Positions 33,578 through 43,114 of a stretch of DNA of 64,000 nt are shown here, one piece after another. The notes below the pieces were generated by a model that saw only the letters and a list, made by a program, of their open reading frames with translations, made no database searches and had not been told where the DNA came from. Positions within the stretch are counted from its first letter, which is position 1, and the number at the start of each line of letters is the position of its first letter. The stretch is from positions 372,001 through 436,000 of the forward strand of contig NZ_PZYY01000005.1 of assembly GCF_003047265.1 (NCBI RefSeq), in the 5' to 3' direction. The position numbers and the translations under genes were made by a program. This stretch comes from Nocardioides terrigena (GTDB lineage: Bacteria; Actinomycetota; Actinomycetes; Propionibacteriales; Nocardioidaceae).

Positions 33578-34549
33578 TCAGCGCGGCACCGGGACCGAGC
33601 CGAGCGCGGAGGCGAGCACGGCGCTGACGTCCACGCCCTCGAGCTCCGCCTCGGGACGCAGCCCGAGCCGGTGGGCCAAGGTGGCGTGGGCCAGGGCCTT
33701 GACGTCGTCGGGAGTCACGAAGTCGCGACCGGTCAGCCACGCCCAGGCGCGGGCCGCGCGCAGCAGTGCGGTGGCCCCACGCGGGGACACCCCGAGCGAG
33801 AGCGAGGGCGACTCGCGGGTGGCGCGGGCGATGTCCACGATGTAGCCGGTGACCTCGGGGGAGACCTGCACCTCCCGGACGGCGTCCTGGCCGGCGGCGA
33901 TGTCGTCGGGTCCCGCGACCGCGGTGACGCCGGACGCCGCGACGTCGCGCGGGTCGAACCCCGCGGCGTGCCGGCGCAGGATCTCCAGCTCGGCCTCCCG
34001 GTCGGGCACCGGGAGCACCAGCTTGAGCAGGAAGCGGTCGAGCTGGGCCTCCGGGAGCGGGTAGGTGCCCTCGTACTCGACGGGGTTCTGGGTCGCCGCC
34101 ACCAGGAAGGGGTGGGGCAGCCGTCGCGACACCCCGTCCACCGAGACCTGGCCCTCCTCCATCGCCTCCAGCAGTGCCGACTGGGTCTTGGGCGGCGTCC
34201 GGTTGATCTCGTCGGCCAGCAGCAGGTGCGTGAACAGCGGGCCCTCGCGGAAGGTGAGCTCCCCGGCCCGTCCCTCGATGACCATCGACCCGGTGATGTC
34301 ACCGGGCATCAGGTCCGGGGTGAACTGCACGCGCTTGGTGCCGACGGACAGCGACTGGGCCAGGGTGCGCACCAGGAGCGTCTTGGCCACGCCGGGCACC
34401 CCCTCGAGCAGCACGTGGCCGCCGCACAGCAGGGCGACGAGCAGCCCCGACACGGCGGCGTCCTGGCCGACCACCGCCTTGGCCACCTCGGTACGGACGG
34501 CCGCGAGGCGGGCGCGGGCCTCCTCGGCCCCGATGGGTCCTGCGGTCAT
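33578..34549 (-). CDS. MoxR family AAA+ ATPase
   Basis: A 323-residue AAA+ chaperone-like ATPase. Walker A is GVPGVAKT (a MoxR-type variant with Ala before Lys), Walker B region LLADEINRTPPKTQSALLEAMEE, sensor 1 VAATQNPVEYEGTYPLPEAQLDRF, sensor 2 in GVSPRGATALLRAARAWA. The RFLL and lid helices are complete. The ATG at 34549 overlaps the DUF4350 stop as ATGA. The cluster of membrane protein, DUF4129, DUF4350, MoxR and DUF58 on one strand is a recognised actinobacterial MoxR operon (mycobacterial MoxR2-type, from memory). Client unknown. Confidence -1.
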   Translation of the reverse strand: MTAGPIGAEEARARLAAVRTEVAKAVVGQDAAVSGLLVALLCGGHVLLEGVPGVAKTLLVRTLAQSLSVGTKRVQFTPDLMPGDITGSMVIEGRAGELTFREGPLFTHLLLADEINRTPPKTQSALLEAMEEGQVSVDGVSRRLPHPFLVAATQNPVEYEGTYPLPEAQLDRFLLKLVLPVPDREAELEILRRHAAGFDPRDVAASGVTAVAGPDDIAAGQDAVREVQVSPEVTGYIVDIARATRESPSLSLGVSPRGATALLRAARAWAWLTGRDFVTPDDVKALAHATLAHRLGLRPEAELEGVDVSAVLASALGSVPVPR

Positions 34550-35664
34550 GTGGCACGTACCTCTCTGTCGAGCTCGGCCAACGCGGTGGCCAGGCGGATG
34601 AGTTCGTCGTCGCTGCGCGGTGGGGGAGCGGTGTCGTCGAGGAGGGCGGCCACCTCGTGGGCCGGTCGGCCGACGGCGTGGGCGACGTCCCGCACGAGGG
34701 CGTCGGTGTCCTGCGGCGGGAGGCCCAGGTGGGCCGCCGCGGTGGTCCGGGTGTGCTGTCGGAGCGCGTGCACGGCGTGCTCCCGGTCGGCGGCGTCGCG
34801 GTAGAGACGTCCGCGCGCGTGGGTCGTCTCCAGCGCCCGCACCGTCACCGGGAGGGGCTCGGTGGCGAGCCGTCCGAGCCGGCGACCGCGCCACCAGGCC
34901 ACGGCCACCATCGTCAGGCCGCAGAGCCACACCGCGGGGAGCAGCCACGGTGGCACGAGGCTGCGCAGGCTCACGCCGTCGTCACCGCTGAGGTCGGCCA
35001 GGTCCGGGACGTACCAGACGAGGCGGTCGTCCCCGCCGAGGAGGCGCAGGGCGGCGGTGGCGTTGTCGGCCCGCAGGACCTGGTCGTTCTCCAGGATGCC
35101 CGGGGCCCCGAGCAGCAGCAGGCCGTCGTCGGCGGAGGCGAGCCACCAGCCGTCGGGACCGCCGAAGCAGCCGGCGGTGGTGGGCCACGCGGTGGCGAGG
35201 TCCACGTCCACCGCCAGGCCCGACAGCACCTCGAGGCCGCCCTCGGTGCAGCCCGCGCTGCGCGGGGAGTCCGGGACCGCGGTGGCGCCCTCGACATCGA
35301 CGCCCAGCGCGGCGACCGCCCCCGGACCCGGGCCGGCGACCACCACGGTCGCCGCACCCGCGTGGGCCAGGAGGCGTCGGGCGGTGCTGCGGCCGAGGTT
35401 GTCGGGGGAGGTGACGAGCACGGTCGTGCCCGCGTCGACCTCCGCGTCCTCGAGCTCGGCGGCCGAGCGGGCCACCTCGACGTCCACGCCCTGGTCGGCG
35501 AGCACCCGCGCCACCGCCTGGGCGCCCGTGCCGCCGGGGTTGTCGGGGTCGTGGCTGGCGGAGGTGCGGTTGCCGGTCCCGAGCAGCACCGCCACCAGCA
35601 GGGCGGCCAGCGTGCCGGCGCCGATCAGCACCGTGGTGCGGTGGCGCTCCCACCACCCCCTCAT
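34546..35664 (-). CDS. DUF4350 domain membrane protein
   Basis: A 372-residue protein. One N-terminal transmembrane helix (TTVLIGAGTLAALLVAVLLG), an extracytoplasmic DUF4350 domain (GGTGAQAVARVLADQGVDVEVARSAAELED ... TVLVTSPDNL), a second helix (PPWLLPAVWLCGLTMVAVAWW), and a cytoplasmic helical tail with HARGRLYRDAADREHAVHALRQHT. DUF4350 resembles a class I glutamine-amidotransferase-like fold (GldG/IFT-like). The ATG at 35664 overlaps the DUF4129 stop by 4 nt. It probably forms a membrane complex with the DUF4129 and DUF58 proteins. Confidence -1.
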   Translation of the reverse strand: MRGWWERHRTTVLIGAGTLAALLVAVLLGTGNRTSASHDPDNPGGTGAQAVARVLADQGVDVEVARSAAELEDAEVDAGTTVLVTSPDNLGRSTARRLLAHAGAATVVVAGPGPGAVAALGVDVEGATAVPDSPRSAGCTEGGLEVLSGLAVDVDLATAWPTTAGCFGGPDGWWLASADDGLLLLGAPGILENDQVLRADNATAALRLLGGDDRLVWYVPDLADLSGDDGVSLRSLVPPWLLPAVWLCGLTMVAVAWWRGRRLGRLATEPLPVTVRALETTHARGRLYRDAADREHAVHALRQHTRTTAAAHLGLPPQDTDALVRDVAHAVGRPAHEVAALLDDTAPPPRSDDELIRLATALAELDREVRAT

Positions 35665-36275
35665 GCGGTGCCCGCCAGCTCGTCGTCGAGCGCGAGCACC
35701 GATCGCGCCTGGTCCTCGGTGGCCACGCGGTCGCCGTACAGGACGAGGTCGAAGAGCCGGGCCCCCTCGTCGACGTGCTGCGCACGGTCGGGGTACCGGG
35801 CGCGGAGGGCGACGGCCAGCTCGTGGGCGGTCGCCCCGGGGGCGTCGTCCAGCAGTCCACGCTCCACCTGGCGCACCGCCAGCGCCCGGAAGCCGTCGAC
35901 CAGGGCGGTGGAGTGGTCCCCGGAGGAGTACGCCGCCTCGGCACGCGCGCGCCACTCGTCCGCGCCCACCGTGTCGTCGGGGACCGCGGCGGCCCCCTGC
36001 CGTCGTACCCCGCGGGAGGCGCGGGTGCGCGTCACCAGCCACACCAGGGCGAGCACGAGCAGCAGGCCGACGAGCATCGCGAAGAACGTGGAGAGCGGCG
36101 GCGCGGACGAGGCCGCGTCGAGCGTCCGCACGATCAGTCGCCGCACCCAGTCGAGCACCCTGCCGAGGACGTCGTCCTCGCGGTAGTCGGCCTCCAGCAG
36201 CTCGCGGCGCAGCAGCGAGCGCCCCTCGTCCGGCGAGGGGACGAGGGGCGGTTCGGCCGGCACCAGCAGGGTCAC
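35661..36275 (-). CDS. DUF4129 domain membrane protein
   Basis: A 204-residue protein. It has an N-terminal segment with LLRRELLEADYREDDVLGRVLDWVRR, one transmembrane helix (TFFAMLVGLLLVLALVWLVT) and the cytoplasmic DUF4129 domain (EWRARAEAAYSSGDHSTALVDGFRALAVRQVERGLLDDAPGATAHELAVAL ... LFDLVLYGDRVATEDQARSVLALDDEL). In other bacteria DUF4129 occurs as the C-terminal part of TgpA-type transglutaminase proteins; here it is free-standing. The GTG start overlaps the upstream gene by 4 nt. Confidence -1.
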   Translation of the reverse strand: MTLLVPAEPPLVPSPDEGRSLLRRELLEADYREDDVLGRVLDWVRRLIVRTLDAASSAPPLSTFFAMLVGLLLVLALVWLVTRTRASRGVRRQGAAAVPDDTVGADEWRARAEAAYSSGDHSTALVDGFRALAVRQVERGLLDDAPGATAHELAVALRARYPDRAQHVDEGARLFDLVLYGDRVATEDQARSVLALDDELAGTA

Positions 36276-37360
36276 GCGCCGATGACCCCGGCCTGCTGCA
36301 TGAGGGTGATGTCGTGTCCCTCGGTGCGCATCCGCAGGTCGAGGTACTGCAGCGAGGCGACGGCGGTGGTGAACGGTGCCACGAAGGCCGCGGTCACCAC
36401 GGAGCCGAGCGCCTGGCTCAGGACGAGGACGAGGAGCCCGGCCTCGCTCGGCAGGCCGCCCAGCAGCGCGGCCTGGGAGAGGAAGCTGATGGGCAGGGCG
36501 AGCACCGTCCCGGCTGCCTGGGCGATGACCACGGTGAGCAGGGCGATCCCGAAGGTGCGCCAGAAGGCGCCCCGGGTCAGGTGGTAGCCCCGGCTGATCG
36601 CACCGAAGACCCCGACCGGCTCCAGCATGAGCGCCGGCACCGGCAGGTAGTAGATGCGCACCCAGAACCACACGACGAAGGCCACGAACAGCGGCACGCT
36701 GACGAATCCGTAGACCAGCGGCTCTCGCCAGCCGTCCGCCAGCAGCACGACCGGGATCCAGCTCAGCGCGTAGACGACGATGATGAGGGTGAGGGTCAGC
36801 CCGAGCGTGGCGGTGAGGCCGACGAGCCGCCACCGCTTGCCGCGGGTCACGGCCCAGGCCTGCTCGAGGCTGAGACGGCGGCCGATCGCCGCGGCGGCGA
36901 CCACGTGGGCGATCATCCCGCCGACCAGGATGAGCCCGATGGTCTGCAGGGCCGTCCCGAGGCCCAGCGACCCGAGGGAGCCGACCAGCCCGCCGACGTC
37001 GCCGCTCAGCTCGCCGGTGTCGTCGACCTGCAGGGACAGGTCGAGGCCGAGGCTGAGGAACGTCGTCACGAGGACGGGGATCGCCATGGCGACCGCGGCG
37101 ACGAGCACCGCGGAGCCGACGGTGGCCTTGGGGTTGAAGCGGATGATCCGGAACGCCGCGTCGTACATGTCCGAGAGCGTGAGCGGGCGCAGCGGCACCG
37201 CGCCGGGCTTGTGGGCGGCGCCGAGCATCCCGGGTGGTGCCGGGCGGGGGACCGTCGCCGGCTGCTGTCCGTACGACGCGACGTACGGCGCCGCGGGCTG
37301 GCTGCCGGGCGGTGGTGGCTGCTGCCCGGGGGACCCGGGCGGCGGGAACTGCTCGGTCAT
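36272..37360 (-). CDS. Polytopic membrane protein, glycerophosphodiesterase-membrane-domain-like
   Basis: A 362-residue protein, first gene of the MoxR operon. The N-terminal 45 residues are Pro/Gln-rich (PPPGSPGQQPPPPGSQP). A motif MLGAAHKPGAVPLRPLTLSDMYDAAFRIIRFNPKATVGSAVLV then leads into about seven transmembrane helices. The RPLxxGDxLDxAFxxxRxNP-like pattern is shared with proteins annotated as glycerophosphoryl diester phosphodiesterase membrane domain. No catalytic domain is present. The function is unknown; it may scaffold the other operon proteins. The ATG at 37360 is chosen as the start of protein-like sequence. The frame remains open to 37864 but this would run antisense to the rpsJ leader. 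Confidence -1.
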   Translation of the reverse strand: MTEQFPPPGSPGQQPPPPGSQPAAPYVASYGQQPATVPRPAPPGMLGAAHKPGAVPLRPLTLSDMYDAAFRIIRFNPKATVGSAVLVAAVAMAIPVLVTTFLSLGLDLSLQVDDTGELSGDVGGLVGSLGSLGLGTALQTIGLILVGGMIAHVVAAAAIGRRLSLEQAWAVTRGKRWRLVGLTATLGLTLTLIIVVYALSWIPVVLLADGWREPLVYGFVSVPLFVAFVVWFWVRIYYLPVPALMLEPVGVFGAISRGYHLTRGAFWRTFGIALLTVVIAQAAGTVLALPISFLSQAALLGGLPSEAGLLVLVLSQALGSVVTAAFVAPFTTAVASLQYLDLRMRTEGHDITLMQQAGVIGA

Positions 37361-37832
37361 CGGACCCCCGTCTCGTGAGTGCGCCAATCCTGTCAGGTCC
37401 GGTGACACCGCGCCCCGGGACGGGCGTTCCGGTGCCGCGGACGTTTCGATTTGGCGCACTCCCGGATCTCTGCCAAGATATCCAGGTTGCTCCGGCGGGT
37501 CCCACCAGACCACGTGCACGGATGCGGCACCACATTGATCACTGAATCGCGTCTCCCGGATCGATCTCAGTGCTCTGCGTGCGCCGCACCGGCTCGATCG
37601 TCTGGCGGAGGCCCGATCAGCCCGACGAACCGGTCGGGTGCCACCCGCAACACCGTCGAGACTCGCGTCTCGTGTCGTGCCAACACCGGCGACACGCCCG
37701 ACCGCGGGGGTCGGCGGAGGTGGTGGAGAGACAGGCGGTGCGGCCTCACCCGACGAGGCCGTGTCGTGAAACAAGGACCAGAACGCGGTACCTCCTGGCG
37801 GGGTACGAGATCGATAAGGACGAGAGAGACCT
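37361..37832 (+). promoter_or_regulatory. 472-nt rpsJ upstream region: promoter and structured leader
   Basis: The only gene-free stretch over 300 bases. A plausible S10-operon promoter is TTGGCG (37451-37456), 18-nt spacer, AAGATA (37475-37480). The long leader to rpsJ holds three perfect small hairpins: CCCGAC/GTCGGG (37621-37638), CGAGAC-TCGC-GTCTCG (37657-37672), and CGGCCTC/GAGGCCG (37741-37761). It ends in a ribosome binding site region GGACGAGAGAG. Short reading frames in it look non-coding. Confidence -1.
37377..37461. repeat. Inverted 11-bp pair flanking the rpsJ promoter
   Basis: GAGTGCGCCAA (37377-37387) and TTGGCGCACTC (37451-37461) are exact reverse complements 63 nt apart. One copy lies 17 nt upstream of the minus-strand membrane gene start; the other contains the proposed rpsJ -35. 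It could be a paired operator or looping site for the two divergent operons. Confidence -1.
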
Positions 37833-38141
37833 ATGGCGGGACAGAAGATCCGCATCAGGCTCAAGGCCTATGACCACGAGGTGATCGACACCTCGGCGCG
37901 CAAGATCGTGGACACCGTCACCCGCACGGGTGCGAAGGTCGCCGGCCCCGTGCCGCTGCCGACCGAGAAGAACGTGTTCTGCGTCATCCGCTCGCCCCAC
38001 AAGTACAAGGACTCACGCGAGCACTTCGAGATGCGCACGCACAAGCGCCTCATCGACATCATCGACCCCACGCCGAAGACGGTCGACTCGCTCATGCGTC
38101 TCGACCTGCCTGCTGGTGTCGACATCGAGATCAAGCTCTGA
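37833..38141 (+). CDS. rpsJ: 30S ribosomal protein S10
   Basis: A 102-residue small-subunit head protein that also acts as NusE in transcription antitermination. [28 protein letters not shown] and the loop [23 protein letters not shown] are standard. First gene of the S10 operon, behind a 350-nt structured leader. The ATG has GGACGAGAGAGACC upstream. Length equals that of other actinobacterial S10. Confidence -1.
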   Translation: MAGQKIRIRLKAYDHEVIDTSARKIVDTVTRTGAKVAGPVPLPTEKNVFCVIRSPHKYKDSREHFEMRTHKRLIDIIDPTPKTVDSLMRLDLPAGVDIEIKL

Positions 38142-38151
38142 GGTATCTGCG

Positions 38152-38817
38152 ATGACCGGAACTTTTGAACGCAATGTCAAGGGACTGCTGGGCACCAAGC
38201 TCGGCATGACCCAGCTCTGGGACGAGAACAACATCGTCGTCCCCGTGACCGTGATCGCTGCTGCGACCAACGTCGTGACCCAGGTCCGCTCGCCCGAGAC
38301 CGATGGCTACAACGCCATCCAGGTCTCGTACGGCGAGATCGAGGCCCGCAAGGTCAACAAGCCCGAGGCCGGCCACTTCGGCAAGGCCGGGGTGACCCCG
38401 CGTCGTCACGTCGTCGAGATCCGCACGTCCGACGCCGCGTCGTACTCCGTGGGCCAGGAGCTCTCTCCCGAGCTCTTCGCGGCCGGCGACGAGATCGACG
38501 TGACCGGCACCAGCAAGGGCAAGGGCTACGCCGGTGTCATGAAGCGTCACGGCTTCCATGGTGTCGGTGCCTCCCACGGTGCCCACCGCAACCACCGCAA
38601 GCCGGGCTCGATCGGTGCCTGCGCCACGCCGGGCCGTGTCTTCAAGGGCACGCGCATGGCCGGTCGCATGGGTAACGACACCGTCACGACCCAGAACGTC
38701 ACGGTCCACGCCGTCGACGCCGAGAAGGGCCTGATCCTGCTCAAGGGTGCCGTTCCCGGCCCCCGCGGCGGTCTCGTGGTCATCCGCTCGGCTGCCAAGA
38801 AGACGCAGGAGGCCTGA
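38152..38817 (+). CDS. rplC: 50S ribosomal protein L3
   Basis: A 221-residue early-assembly protein binding 23S rRNA near the peptidyl-transferase centre. [15 protein letters not shown] is the typical start. The loop [41 protein letters not shown] that reaches the catalytic centre is intact. ATG 10 nt after rpsJ. Sequence in frame before this belongs to the rpsJ region and was excluded. Confidence -1.
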   Translation: MTGTFERNVKGLLGTKLGMTQLWDENNIVVPVTVIAAATNVVTQVRSPETDGYNAIQVSYGEIEARKVNKPEAGHFGKAGVTPRRHVVEIRTSDAASYSVGQELSPELFAAGDEIDVTGTSKGKGYAGVMKRHGFHGVGASHGAHRNHRKPGSIGACATPGRVFKGTRMAGRMGNDTVTTQNVTVHAVDAEKGLILLKGAVPGPRGGLVVIRSAAKKTQEA

Positions 38818-38819
38818 GC

Positions 38820-39449
38820 ATGGCTGTCAAGACCGTCAAGGTTGACTTCCCCGCCGACATCTTCGGCGTCGAGGTCAACGTCCCGCTGATCCACCAGGTC
38901 GTCGTGGCCCAGCAGGCCGCGGCCCGCCAGGGCACGCACTCGACCAAGCGTCGCGGCGAGGTTCGCGGCGGTGGCCGCAAGCCCTACAAGCAGAAGGGCA
39001 CCGGCCGCGCCCGTCAGGGCTCGACCCGCGCTCCTCAGTTCGCCGGTGGTGGCATCGTGCACGGCCCCAAGCCGCGCGACTACGACCAGCGCACGCCCAA
39101 GAAGATGAAGGCCGCCGCCCTGCGCGGTGCCCTCTCGGACCGGGCCCGCAACGGTCGCATCCACGTCGTGGACGGCCTGGTCTCCGGTGACAAGCCGTCG
39201 ACCAAGCTCGCGCTCACCTCGCTGGCCACGCTCAGCGACCGGGTGCGCTTCCTCGTGGTGCTCGAGCGCTCCGACGCGCTGACCTGGCTCTCGCTGCGCA
39301 ACGCGCAGCAGGTGCACATCGTCGCCGTCGACCAGCTCAACACCTACGACGTGCTGGCGTCCGACGACGTGGTCTTCACGCAGGGCGCCTACGACGCCTT
39401 CGTGAACGGCACCGCGAGCAGCTCCCAGGCCCAGGAGGACGACAAGTGA
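38820..39449 (+). CDS. rplD: 50S ribosomal protein L4
   Basis: A 209-residue protein lining the peptide exit tunnel. The extended loop [53 protein letters not shown] is complete; macrolide-resistance changes fall here. In E. coli L4 represses its own operon by binding the S10 leader. Whether that holds here is untested, though the leader is long. The ATG is 2 nt after the rplC stop. Confidence -1.
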   Translation: MAVKTVKVDFPADIFGVEVNVPLIHQVVVAQQAAARQGTHSTKRRGEVRGGGRKPYKQKGTGRARQGSTRAPQFAGGGIVHGPKPRDYDQRTPKKMKAAALRGALSDRARNGRIHVVDGLVSGDKPSTKLALTSLATLSDRVRFLVVLERSDALTWLSLRNAQQVHIVAVDQLNTYDVLASDDVVFTQGAYDAFVNGTASSSQAQEDDK

Positions 39450-39748
39450 GCACCCTGCACAAGGACCACCGCGACATCCTGATCGCGCCGGTCGTCTCCG
39501 AGAAGAGCTACGGGCTCCTCGACGCCAACAAGTACACCTTCATCGTCCGTCCGGACGCCAACAAGACCGAGATCAAGATCGCGGTCGAGAAGGTCTTCAA
39601 CGTCAAGGTGACCTCGGTCAACACGATCAACCGCCAGGGCAAGACCCGCCGTACCCGCACCGGGCTCGGCAAGCGCGCCAACACCAAGCGCGCCATCGTC
39701 AGCCTGGCTGAGGGTCACCGCATCGACATCTTCGGCCAGGTCGGCTGA
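39446..39748 (+). CDS. rplW: 50S ribosomal protein L23
   Basis: A 100-residue protein at the exit-tunnel rim that docks trigger factor and [32 protein letters not shown] and the basic loop [25 protein letters not shown] are typical. The GTG start overlaps the rplD stop (GTGA), implying coupled translation. Confidence -1.
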   Translation: MSTLHKDHRDILIAPVVSEKSYGLLDANKYTFIVRPDANKTEIKIAVEKVFNVKVTSVNTINRQGKTRRTRTGLGKRANTKRAIVSLAEGHRIDIFGQVG

Positions 39749-39772
39749 CCGCCGGAATAGGACTGATCACAC

Positions 39773-40609
39773 ATGGCAATCCGCAAGTACAAGCCGACCA
39801 CCCCGGGCCGTCGCGGCTCCTCGGTGGCCGACTTCGTCGAGATCACCCGGACCACGCCGGAGAAGTCGCTGACGCGTCCGCTGCCCAAGAAGGGCGGCCG
39901 TAACAACCAGGGCCGGATCACCACCCGGCACCAGGGTGGCGGCCACAAGCGCGCGTACCGCATCATCGACTTCCGTCGCTACGACAAGGACGGCGTTCCG
40001 GCCAAGGTCGCTCACATCGAGTACGACCCCAACCGCACCGCGCGCATCGCGCTGCTGCACTACGCCGACGGCGAGAAGCGATACATCATCGCGCCGAAGG
40101 ACCTGTCGCAGGGCACTGCCGTCGAGTCGGGCGCCAACGCCGACATCAAGCCGGGCAACAACCTCCCGCTGCGCAACATCCCCGTCGGTACGACGATCCA
40201 CTGCGTGGAGCTGCGTCCCGGCGGCGGCGCGAAGATCGCCCGCTCGGCCGGCAACTCGGCCCAGCTGGTCGCCCGTGAGGGCAGCCGCGCGACGCTCCGC
40301 ATGCCCTCGGGCGAGATGCGGTACGTCGACGTCCGGTGCCGCGCCACGGTGGGCGAGGTCGGCAACGCCGAGCAGTCCAACATCAACTGGGGCAAGGCCG
40401 GCCGCATGCGCTGGAAGGGCAAGCGCCCGACCGTCCGTGGTGTCGTCATGAACCCGGTCGACCACCCGCACGGTGGTGGTGAGGGCAAGACGTCCGGTGG
40501 TCGCCACCCGGTGTCGCCCTGGGGCCAGCCGGAGGGCCGCACGCGCAAGCGCAAGGCCTCCGACTCCCAGATCATTCGTCGTCGCAAGTCCGGCAAGGGT
40601 AGGAAGTAA
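39773..40609 (+). CDS. rplB: 50S ribosomal protein L2
   Basis: A 278-residue protein essential for subunit association and peptidyl-transferase assembly. It has [18 protein letters not shown], the OB-fold and SH3-like core, and the signature [29 protein letters not shown] with the functionally critical histidine (H229 in E. coli). ATG 24 nt after rplW. Confidence -1.
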   Translation: MAIRKYKPTTPGRRGSSVADFVEITRTTPEKSLTRPLPKKGGRNNQGRITTRHQGGGHKRAYRIIDFRRYDKDGVPAKVAHIEYDPNRTARIALLHYADGEKRYIIAPKDLSQGTAVESGANADIKPGNNLPLRNIPVGTTIHCVELRPGGGAKIARSAGNSAQLVAREGSRATLRMPSGEMRYVDVRCRATVGEVGNAEQSNINWGKAGRMRWKGKRPTVRGVVMNPVDHPHGGGEGKTSGGRHPVSPWGQPEGRTRKRKASDSQIIRRRKSGKGRK

Positions 40610-40614
40610 CCGAC

Positions 40615-40896
40615 ATGCCTCGCAGCCTGAAGAAGGGCCCCTTCATCGACGACCACCTTCAGAAGAAGGTGGACGCCGAGAACGCGAAGGGCAGCCACAA
40701 CGTCATCAAGACGTGGTCGCGCCGGTCGATGATCGTGCCCGACATGATCGGCCACACCATCGCCGTGCACGACGGTCGCAAGCACGTTCCCGTGTTCGTC
40801 ACCGACTCGATGGTCGGTCACAAGCTCGGTGAGTTCGCTCCGACGCGCACCTACAAGGGTCACGTCAAGGAAGACCGGAAGGGGAAGCGTCGATGA
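40615..40896 (+). CDS. rpsS: 30S ribosomal protein S19
   Basis: A 93-residue head protein contacting 16S rRNA and S13. [50 protein letters not shown] and the C-terminal [21 protein letters not shown] are standard. It overlaps rplV by 4 nt (ATGA). Confidence -1.
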   Translation: MPRSLKKGPFIDDHLQKKVDAENAKGSHNVIKTWSRRSMIVPDMIGHTIAVHDGRKHVPVFVTDSMVGHKLGEFAPTRTYKGHVKEDRKGKRR

Positions 40897-41330
40897 GTGT
40901 CACCGAGCGCCGGCGCACCAGCGCCCGCCGCGAGACCCTGCTGGGTGACCAGCCGGGCGCCTTCGCGGCCGCCCGCTTCGTGCGGATCACCCCCATGAAG
41001 GCCCGCCGTGTCGTCGACATGGTCCGCGGTCTTCCCGTCGACGAGGCCCTGGCCCTGCTGCAGTTCGCTCCGCAGGCCGCCTCCGAGACCGTCTACAAGG
41101 TGCTGGAGAGCGCCATCGCCAACGCCGAGACCACCGAGGGCCTCGCCACCGACGACCTGGTCGTCTCGGTCGCGATGGTCGACGAGGGCCCGACGATGAA
41201 GCGTTGGCGTCCGCGTGCGCAGGGTCGTGCGACCCGGATCAACAAGCGCACCAGCCACATCACTCTCGCGGTGCAGCCGGCCGAGGTCGCCGCTGCCAAG
41301 ACCGTGAAGAAGAACGGAAAGGGTGCCTGA
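40893..41330 (+). CDS. rplV: 50S ribosomal protein L22
   Basis: A 145-residue exit-tunnel protein. [28 protein letters not shown] and the beta-hairpin region [25 protein letters not shown], which narrows the tunnel, are complete. The N-terminus is extended by about 25 residues ([21 protein letters not shown]) relative to E. coli; this is common in Nocardioidaceae-like sequences. Coupled to rpsS upstream and to rpsC by TGATG downstream. Confidence -1.
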   Translation: MSVTERRRTSARRETLLGDQPGAFAAARFVRITPMKARRVVDMVRGLPVDEALALLQFAPQAASETVYKVLESAIANAETTEGLATDDLVVSVAMVDEGPTMKRWRPRAQGRATRINKRTSHITLAVQPAEVAAAKTVKKNGKGA

Positions 41331-42169
41331 TGGGCCAGAAGATCAACCCGAACGGCTTCCGTCTCGGCATCTCGACCGACCACAAGAGCCGCTGGTACGC
41401 CGACAAGCTGTACAAGGCGTACGTCGGCGAGGACGTCGCCATCCGCAAGCTGCTCTCCAAGGGCATGGAGCGGGCCGGCATCTCCAAGGTGGAGATCGAG
41501 CGCACCCGTGACCGCGTGCGCGTCGACATCCACACCGCGCGTCCCGGCATCGTCATCGGTCGCCGTGGCGCCGAGGCCGACCGCATCCGCGGCGAGCTCG
41601 AGAAGCTCACCGGCAAGCAGGTGCAGCTCAACATCCTCGAGGTCAAGCAGCCCGAGATCGACGCCCAGCTCGTCGCCCAGGGTGTCGCCGAGCAGCTCGC
41701 GGGTCGCGTGCAGTTCCGCCGTGCCATGCGCAAGGCCATGCAGACCTCGATGCGCTCGGGTGCCAAGGGCATCCGGATCCAGTGCTCCGGTCGACTCAAC
41801 GGCGCCGAGATGTCGCGCACCGAGTTCTACCGCGAGGGTCGCGTCCCGCTGCACACGCTGCGTGCCGACATCGACTACGGCTTCTACGAGGCCAAGACGA
41901 CCTTCGGCCGCATCGGCGTGAAGGTCTGGATCTACAAGGGCGAGGTCGCCGGCACCCGTGCCGAGCGCCAGGCCCAGGCTGCTGCCCGCGCCGGTGCGCC
42001 GGGTCGCGGCGGCAGCAACCGTCCCGCCCGTGGCGGCGAGCGTCCGAGCCGTGGCTCGCGCGCCGACCGTCCGGCCCGCAGCGACCGTACCGACGCTCCG
42101 GCGACCGAGGCTCCGGCCGAGGCGACCGCCGGTGCCGGTGAGGCCGCCTCCACCGGACAGGAGGGCTGA
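41330..42169 (+). CDS. rpsC: 30S ribosomal protein S3
   Basis: A 279-residue protein of the mRNA entry site with KH domain ([34 protein letters not shown]) and C-terminal S3 domain. [14 protein letters not shown] is the usual start. Compared with about 233 residues in E. coli, it has a low-complexity Arg/Ala/Pro-rich tail of roughly 60 residues ([23 protein letters not shown]...), a common actinobacterial feature. The ATG shares its first base with the rplV stop. Confidence -1.
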   Translation: MGQKINPNGFRLGISTDHKSRWYADKLYKAYVGEDVAIRKLLSKGMERAGISKVEIERTRDRVRVDIHTARPGIVIGRRGAEADRIRGELEKLTGKQVQLNILEVKQPEIDAQLVAQGVAEQLAGRVQFRRAMRKAMQTSMRSGAKGIRIQCSGRLNGAEMSRTEFYREGRVPLHTLRADIDYGFYEAKTTFGRIGVKVWIYKGEVAGTRAERQAQAAARAGAPGRGGSNRPARGGERPSRGSRADRPARSDRTDAPATEAPAEATAGAGEAASTGQEG

Positions 42170-42174
42170 GGACC

Positions 42175-42594
42175 ATGCTGATGCCCCGTCGTGTCAAGCA
42201 CCGCAAGCAGCACCACCCCAAGCGGACCGGTGCGGCCAAGGGTGGCACGAAGCTCGCCTTCGGCGACTTCGGCATCCAGGCGGTCGAGGGTCACTACGTC
42301 ACGAACCGCCAGATCGAGTCGGCTCGTATCGCGATGACCCGTCACATCAAGCGTGGCGGCAAGGTGTGGATCAACATCTACCCCGACCGCCCGCTGACCA
42401 AGAAGCCTGCCGAGACCCGCATGGGTTCCGGTAAGGGTTCCCCCGAGTGGTGGGTTGCCAACGTCAAGCCCGGCCGCGTCATGTTCGAACTTTCCGGTGT
42501 CGACGAGGTGACTGCTCGTGAGGCCATGCGCCGCGCGATGCACAAGCTTCCGATGAAGTGCCGGTTCGTCTCCCGCGAGGCAGGTGAATTCTGA
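42175..42594 (+). CDS. rplP: 50S ribosomal protein L16
   Basis: A 139-residue protein near the A-site and central protuberance. [77 protein letters not shown] is the conserved core. Evernimicin- and avilamycin-related sites lie here in other species. The ATG at 42175 is used; an in-frame ATG two codons later is possible. It overlaps rpmC by one base. Confidence -1.
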   Translation: MLMPRRVKHRKQHHPKRTGAAKGGTKLAFGDFGIQAVEGHYVTNRQIESARIAMTRHIKRGGKVWINIYPDRPLTKKPAETRMGSGKGSPEWWVANVKPGRVMFELSGVDEVTAREAMRRAMHKLPMKCRFVSREAGEF

Positions 42595-42842
42595 TGGCAA
42601 CAAGCAAGCTGAACGCCCACGAGCTCGACGAGCTCAACCCGGTCGACCTCGAGGCCAAGCTGCGGGAGGCCAAGGAGGAGCTGTTCAACCTCCGCTTCCA
42701 GGCGGCCACCGGCCAGCTCGAGAGCCACGGCCGGCTCCGCACGGTCAAGAAGGACATCGCCCGGATCTACACCGTGGTGCGCGAGCGTGAGCTCGGAATC
42801 CGCGCCACCCCGGGCACGAGCACTGAAGAGGCAAGCGCATGA
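42594..42842 (+). CDS. rpmC: 50S ribosomal protein L29
   Basis: An 82-residue exit-tunnel rim protein. Coiled helices with [47 protein letters not shown] match the family, longer than the 63 residues of E. coli by N- and C-terminal tails. ATG overlaps the rplP stop (TGATG), and its own stop overlaps rpsQ by 4 nt. Confidence -1.
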   Translation: MATSKLNAHELDELNPVDLEAKLREAKEELFNLRFQAATGQLESHGRLRTVKKDIARIYTVVRERELGIRATPGTSTEEASA

Positions 42843-43114
42843 GCGAGACGACTGAGAGCACCCCGCGCAACTCGCGCAAGGTCCGTGAGGGCCTGGTGGT
42901 GAGCGACAAGATGGACAAGACCATCGTCGTCACCGTCGAGGACCGTGTGAAGCACGCCCTCTACGGCAAGGTCCTGCGCAAGACCTCGCGCCTGAAGGCA
43001 CACGACGAGGACAACCAGTGCGGCATCGGCGACCGGGTCCTGATCATGGAGACCCGCCCGCTGTCCGCCACGAAGCGCTGGCGCCTGGTCGAGGTCCTCG
43101 AGAAGGCCAAGTGA
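42839..43114 (+). CDS. rpsQ: 30S ribosomal protein S17
   Basis: A 91-residue OB-fold protein, a primary 16S rRNA binder. [79 protein letters not shown] is entirely typical. Last gene of the S10 block. A 117-nt gap follows before rplN, exactly where the S10 and spc operons part in E. coli. Confidence -1.
   Translation: MSETTESTPRNSRKVREGLVVSDKMDKTIVVTVEDRVKHALYGKVLRKTSRLKAHDEDNQCGIGDRVLIMETRPLSATKRWRLVEVLEKAK

Noticed and set aside
37451..37884. Plus-strand reading frames in the rpsJ leader (37451-37873, 37570-37884)
   Set aside because: They overlap the rpsJ start out of frame, have no ribosome binding site and look like untranslated leader.
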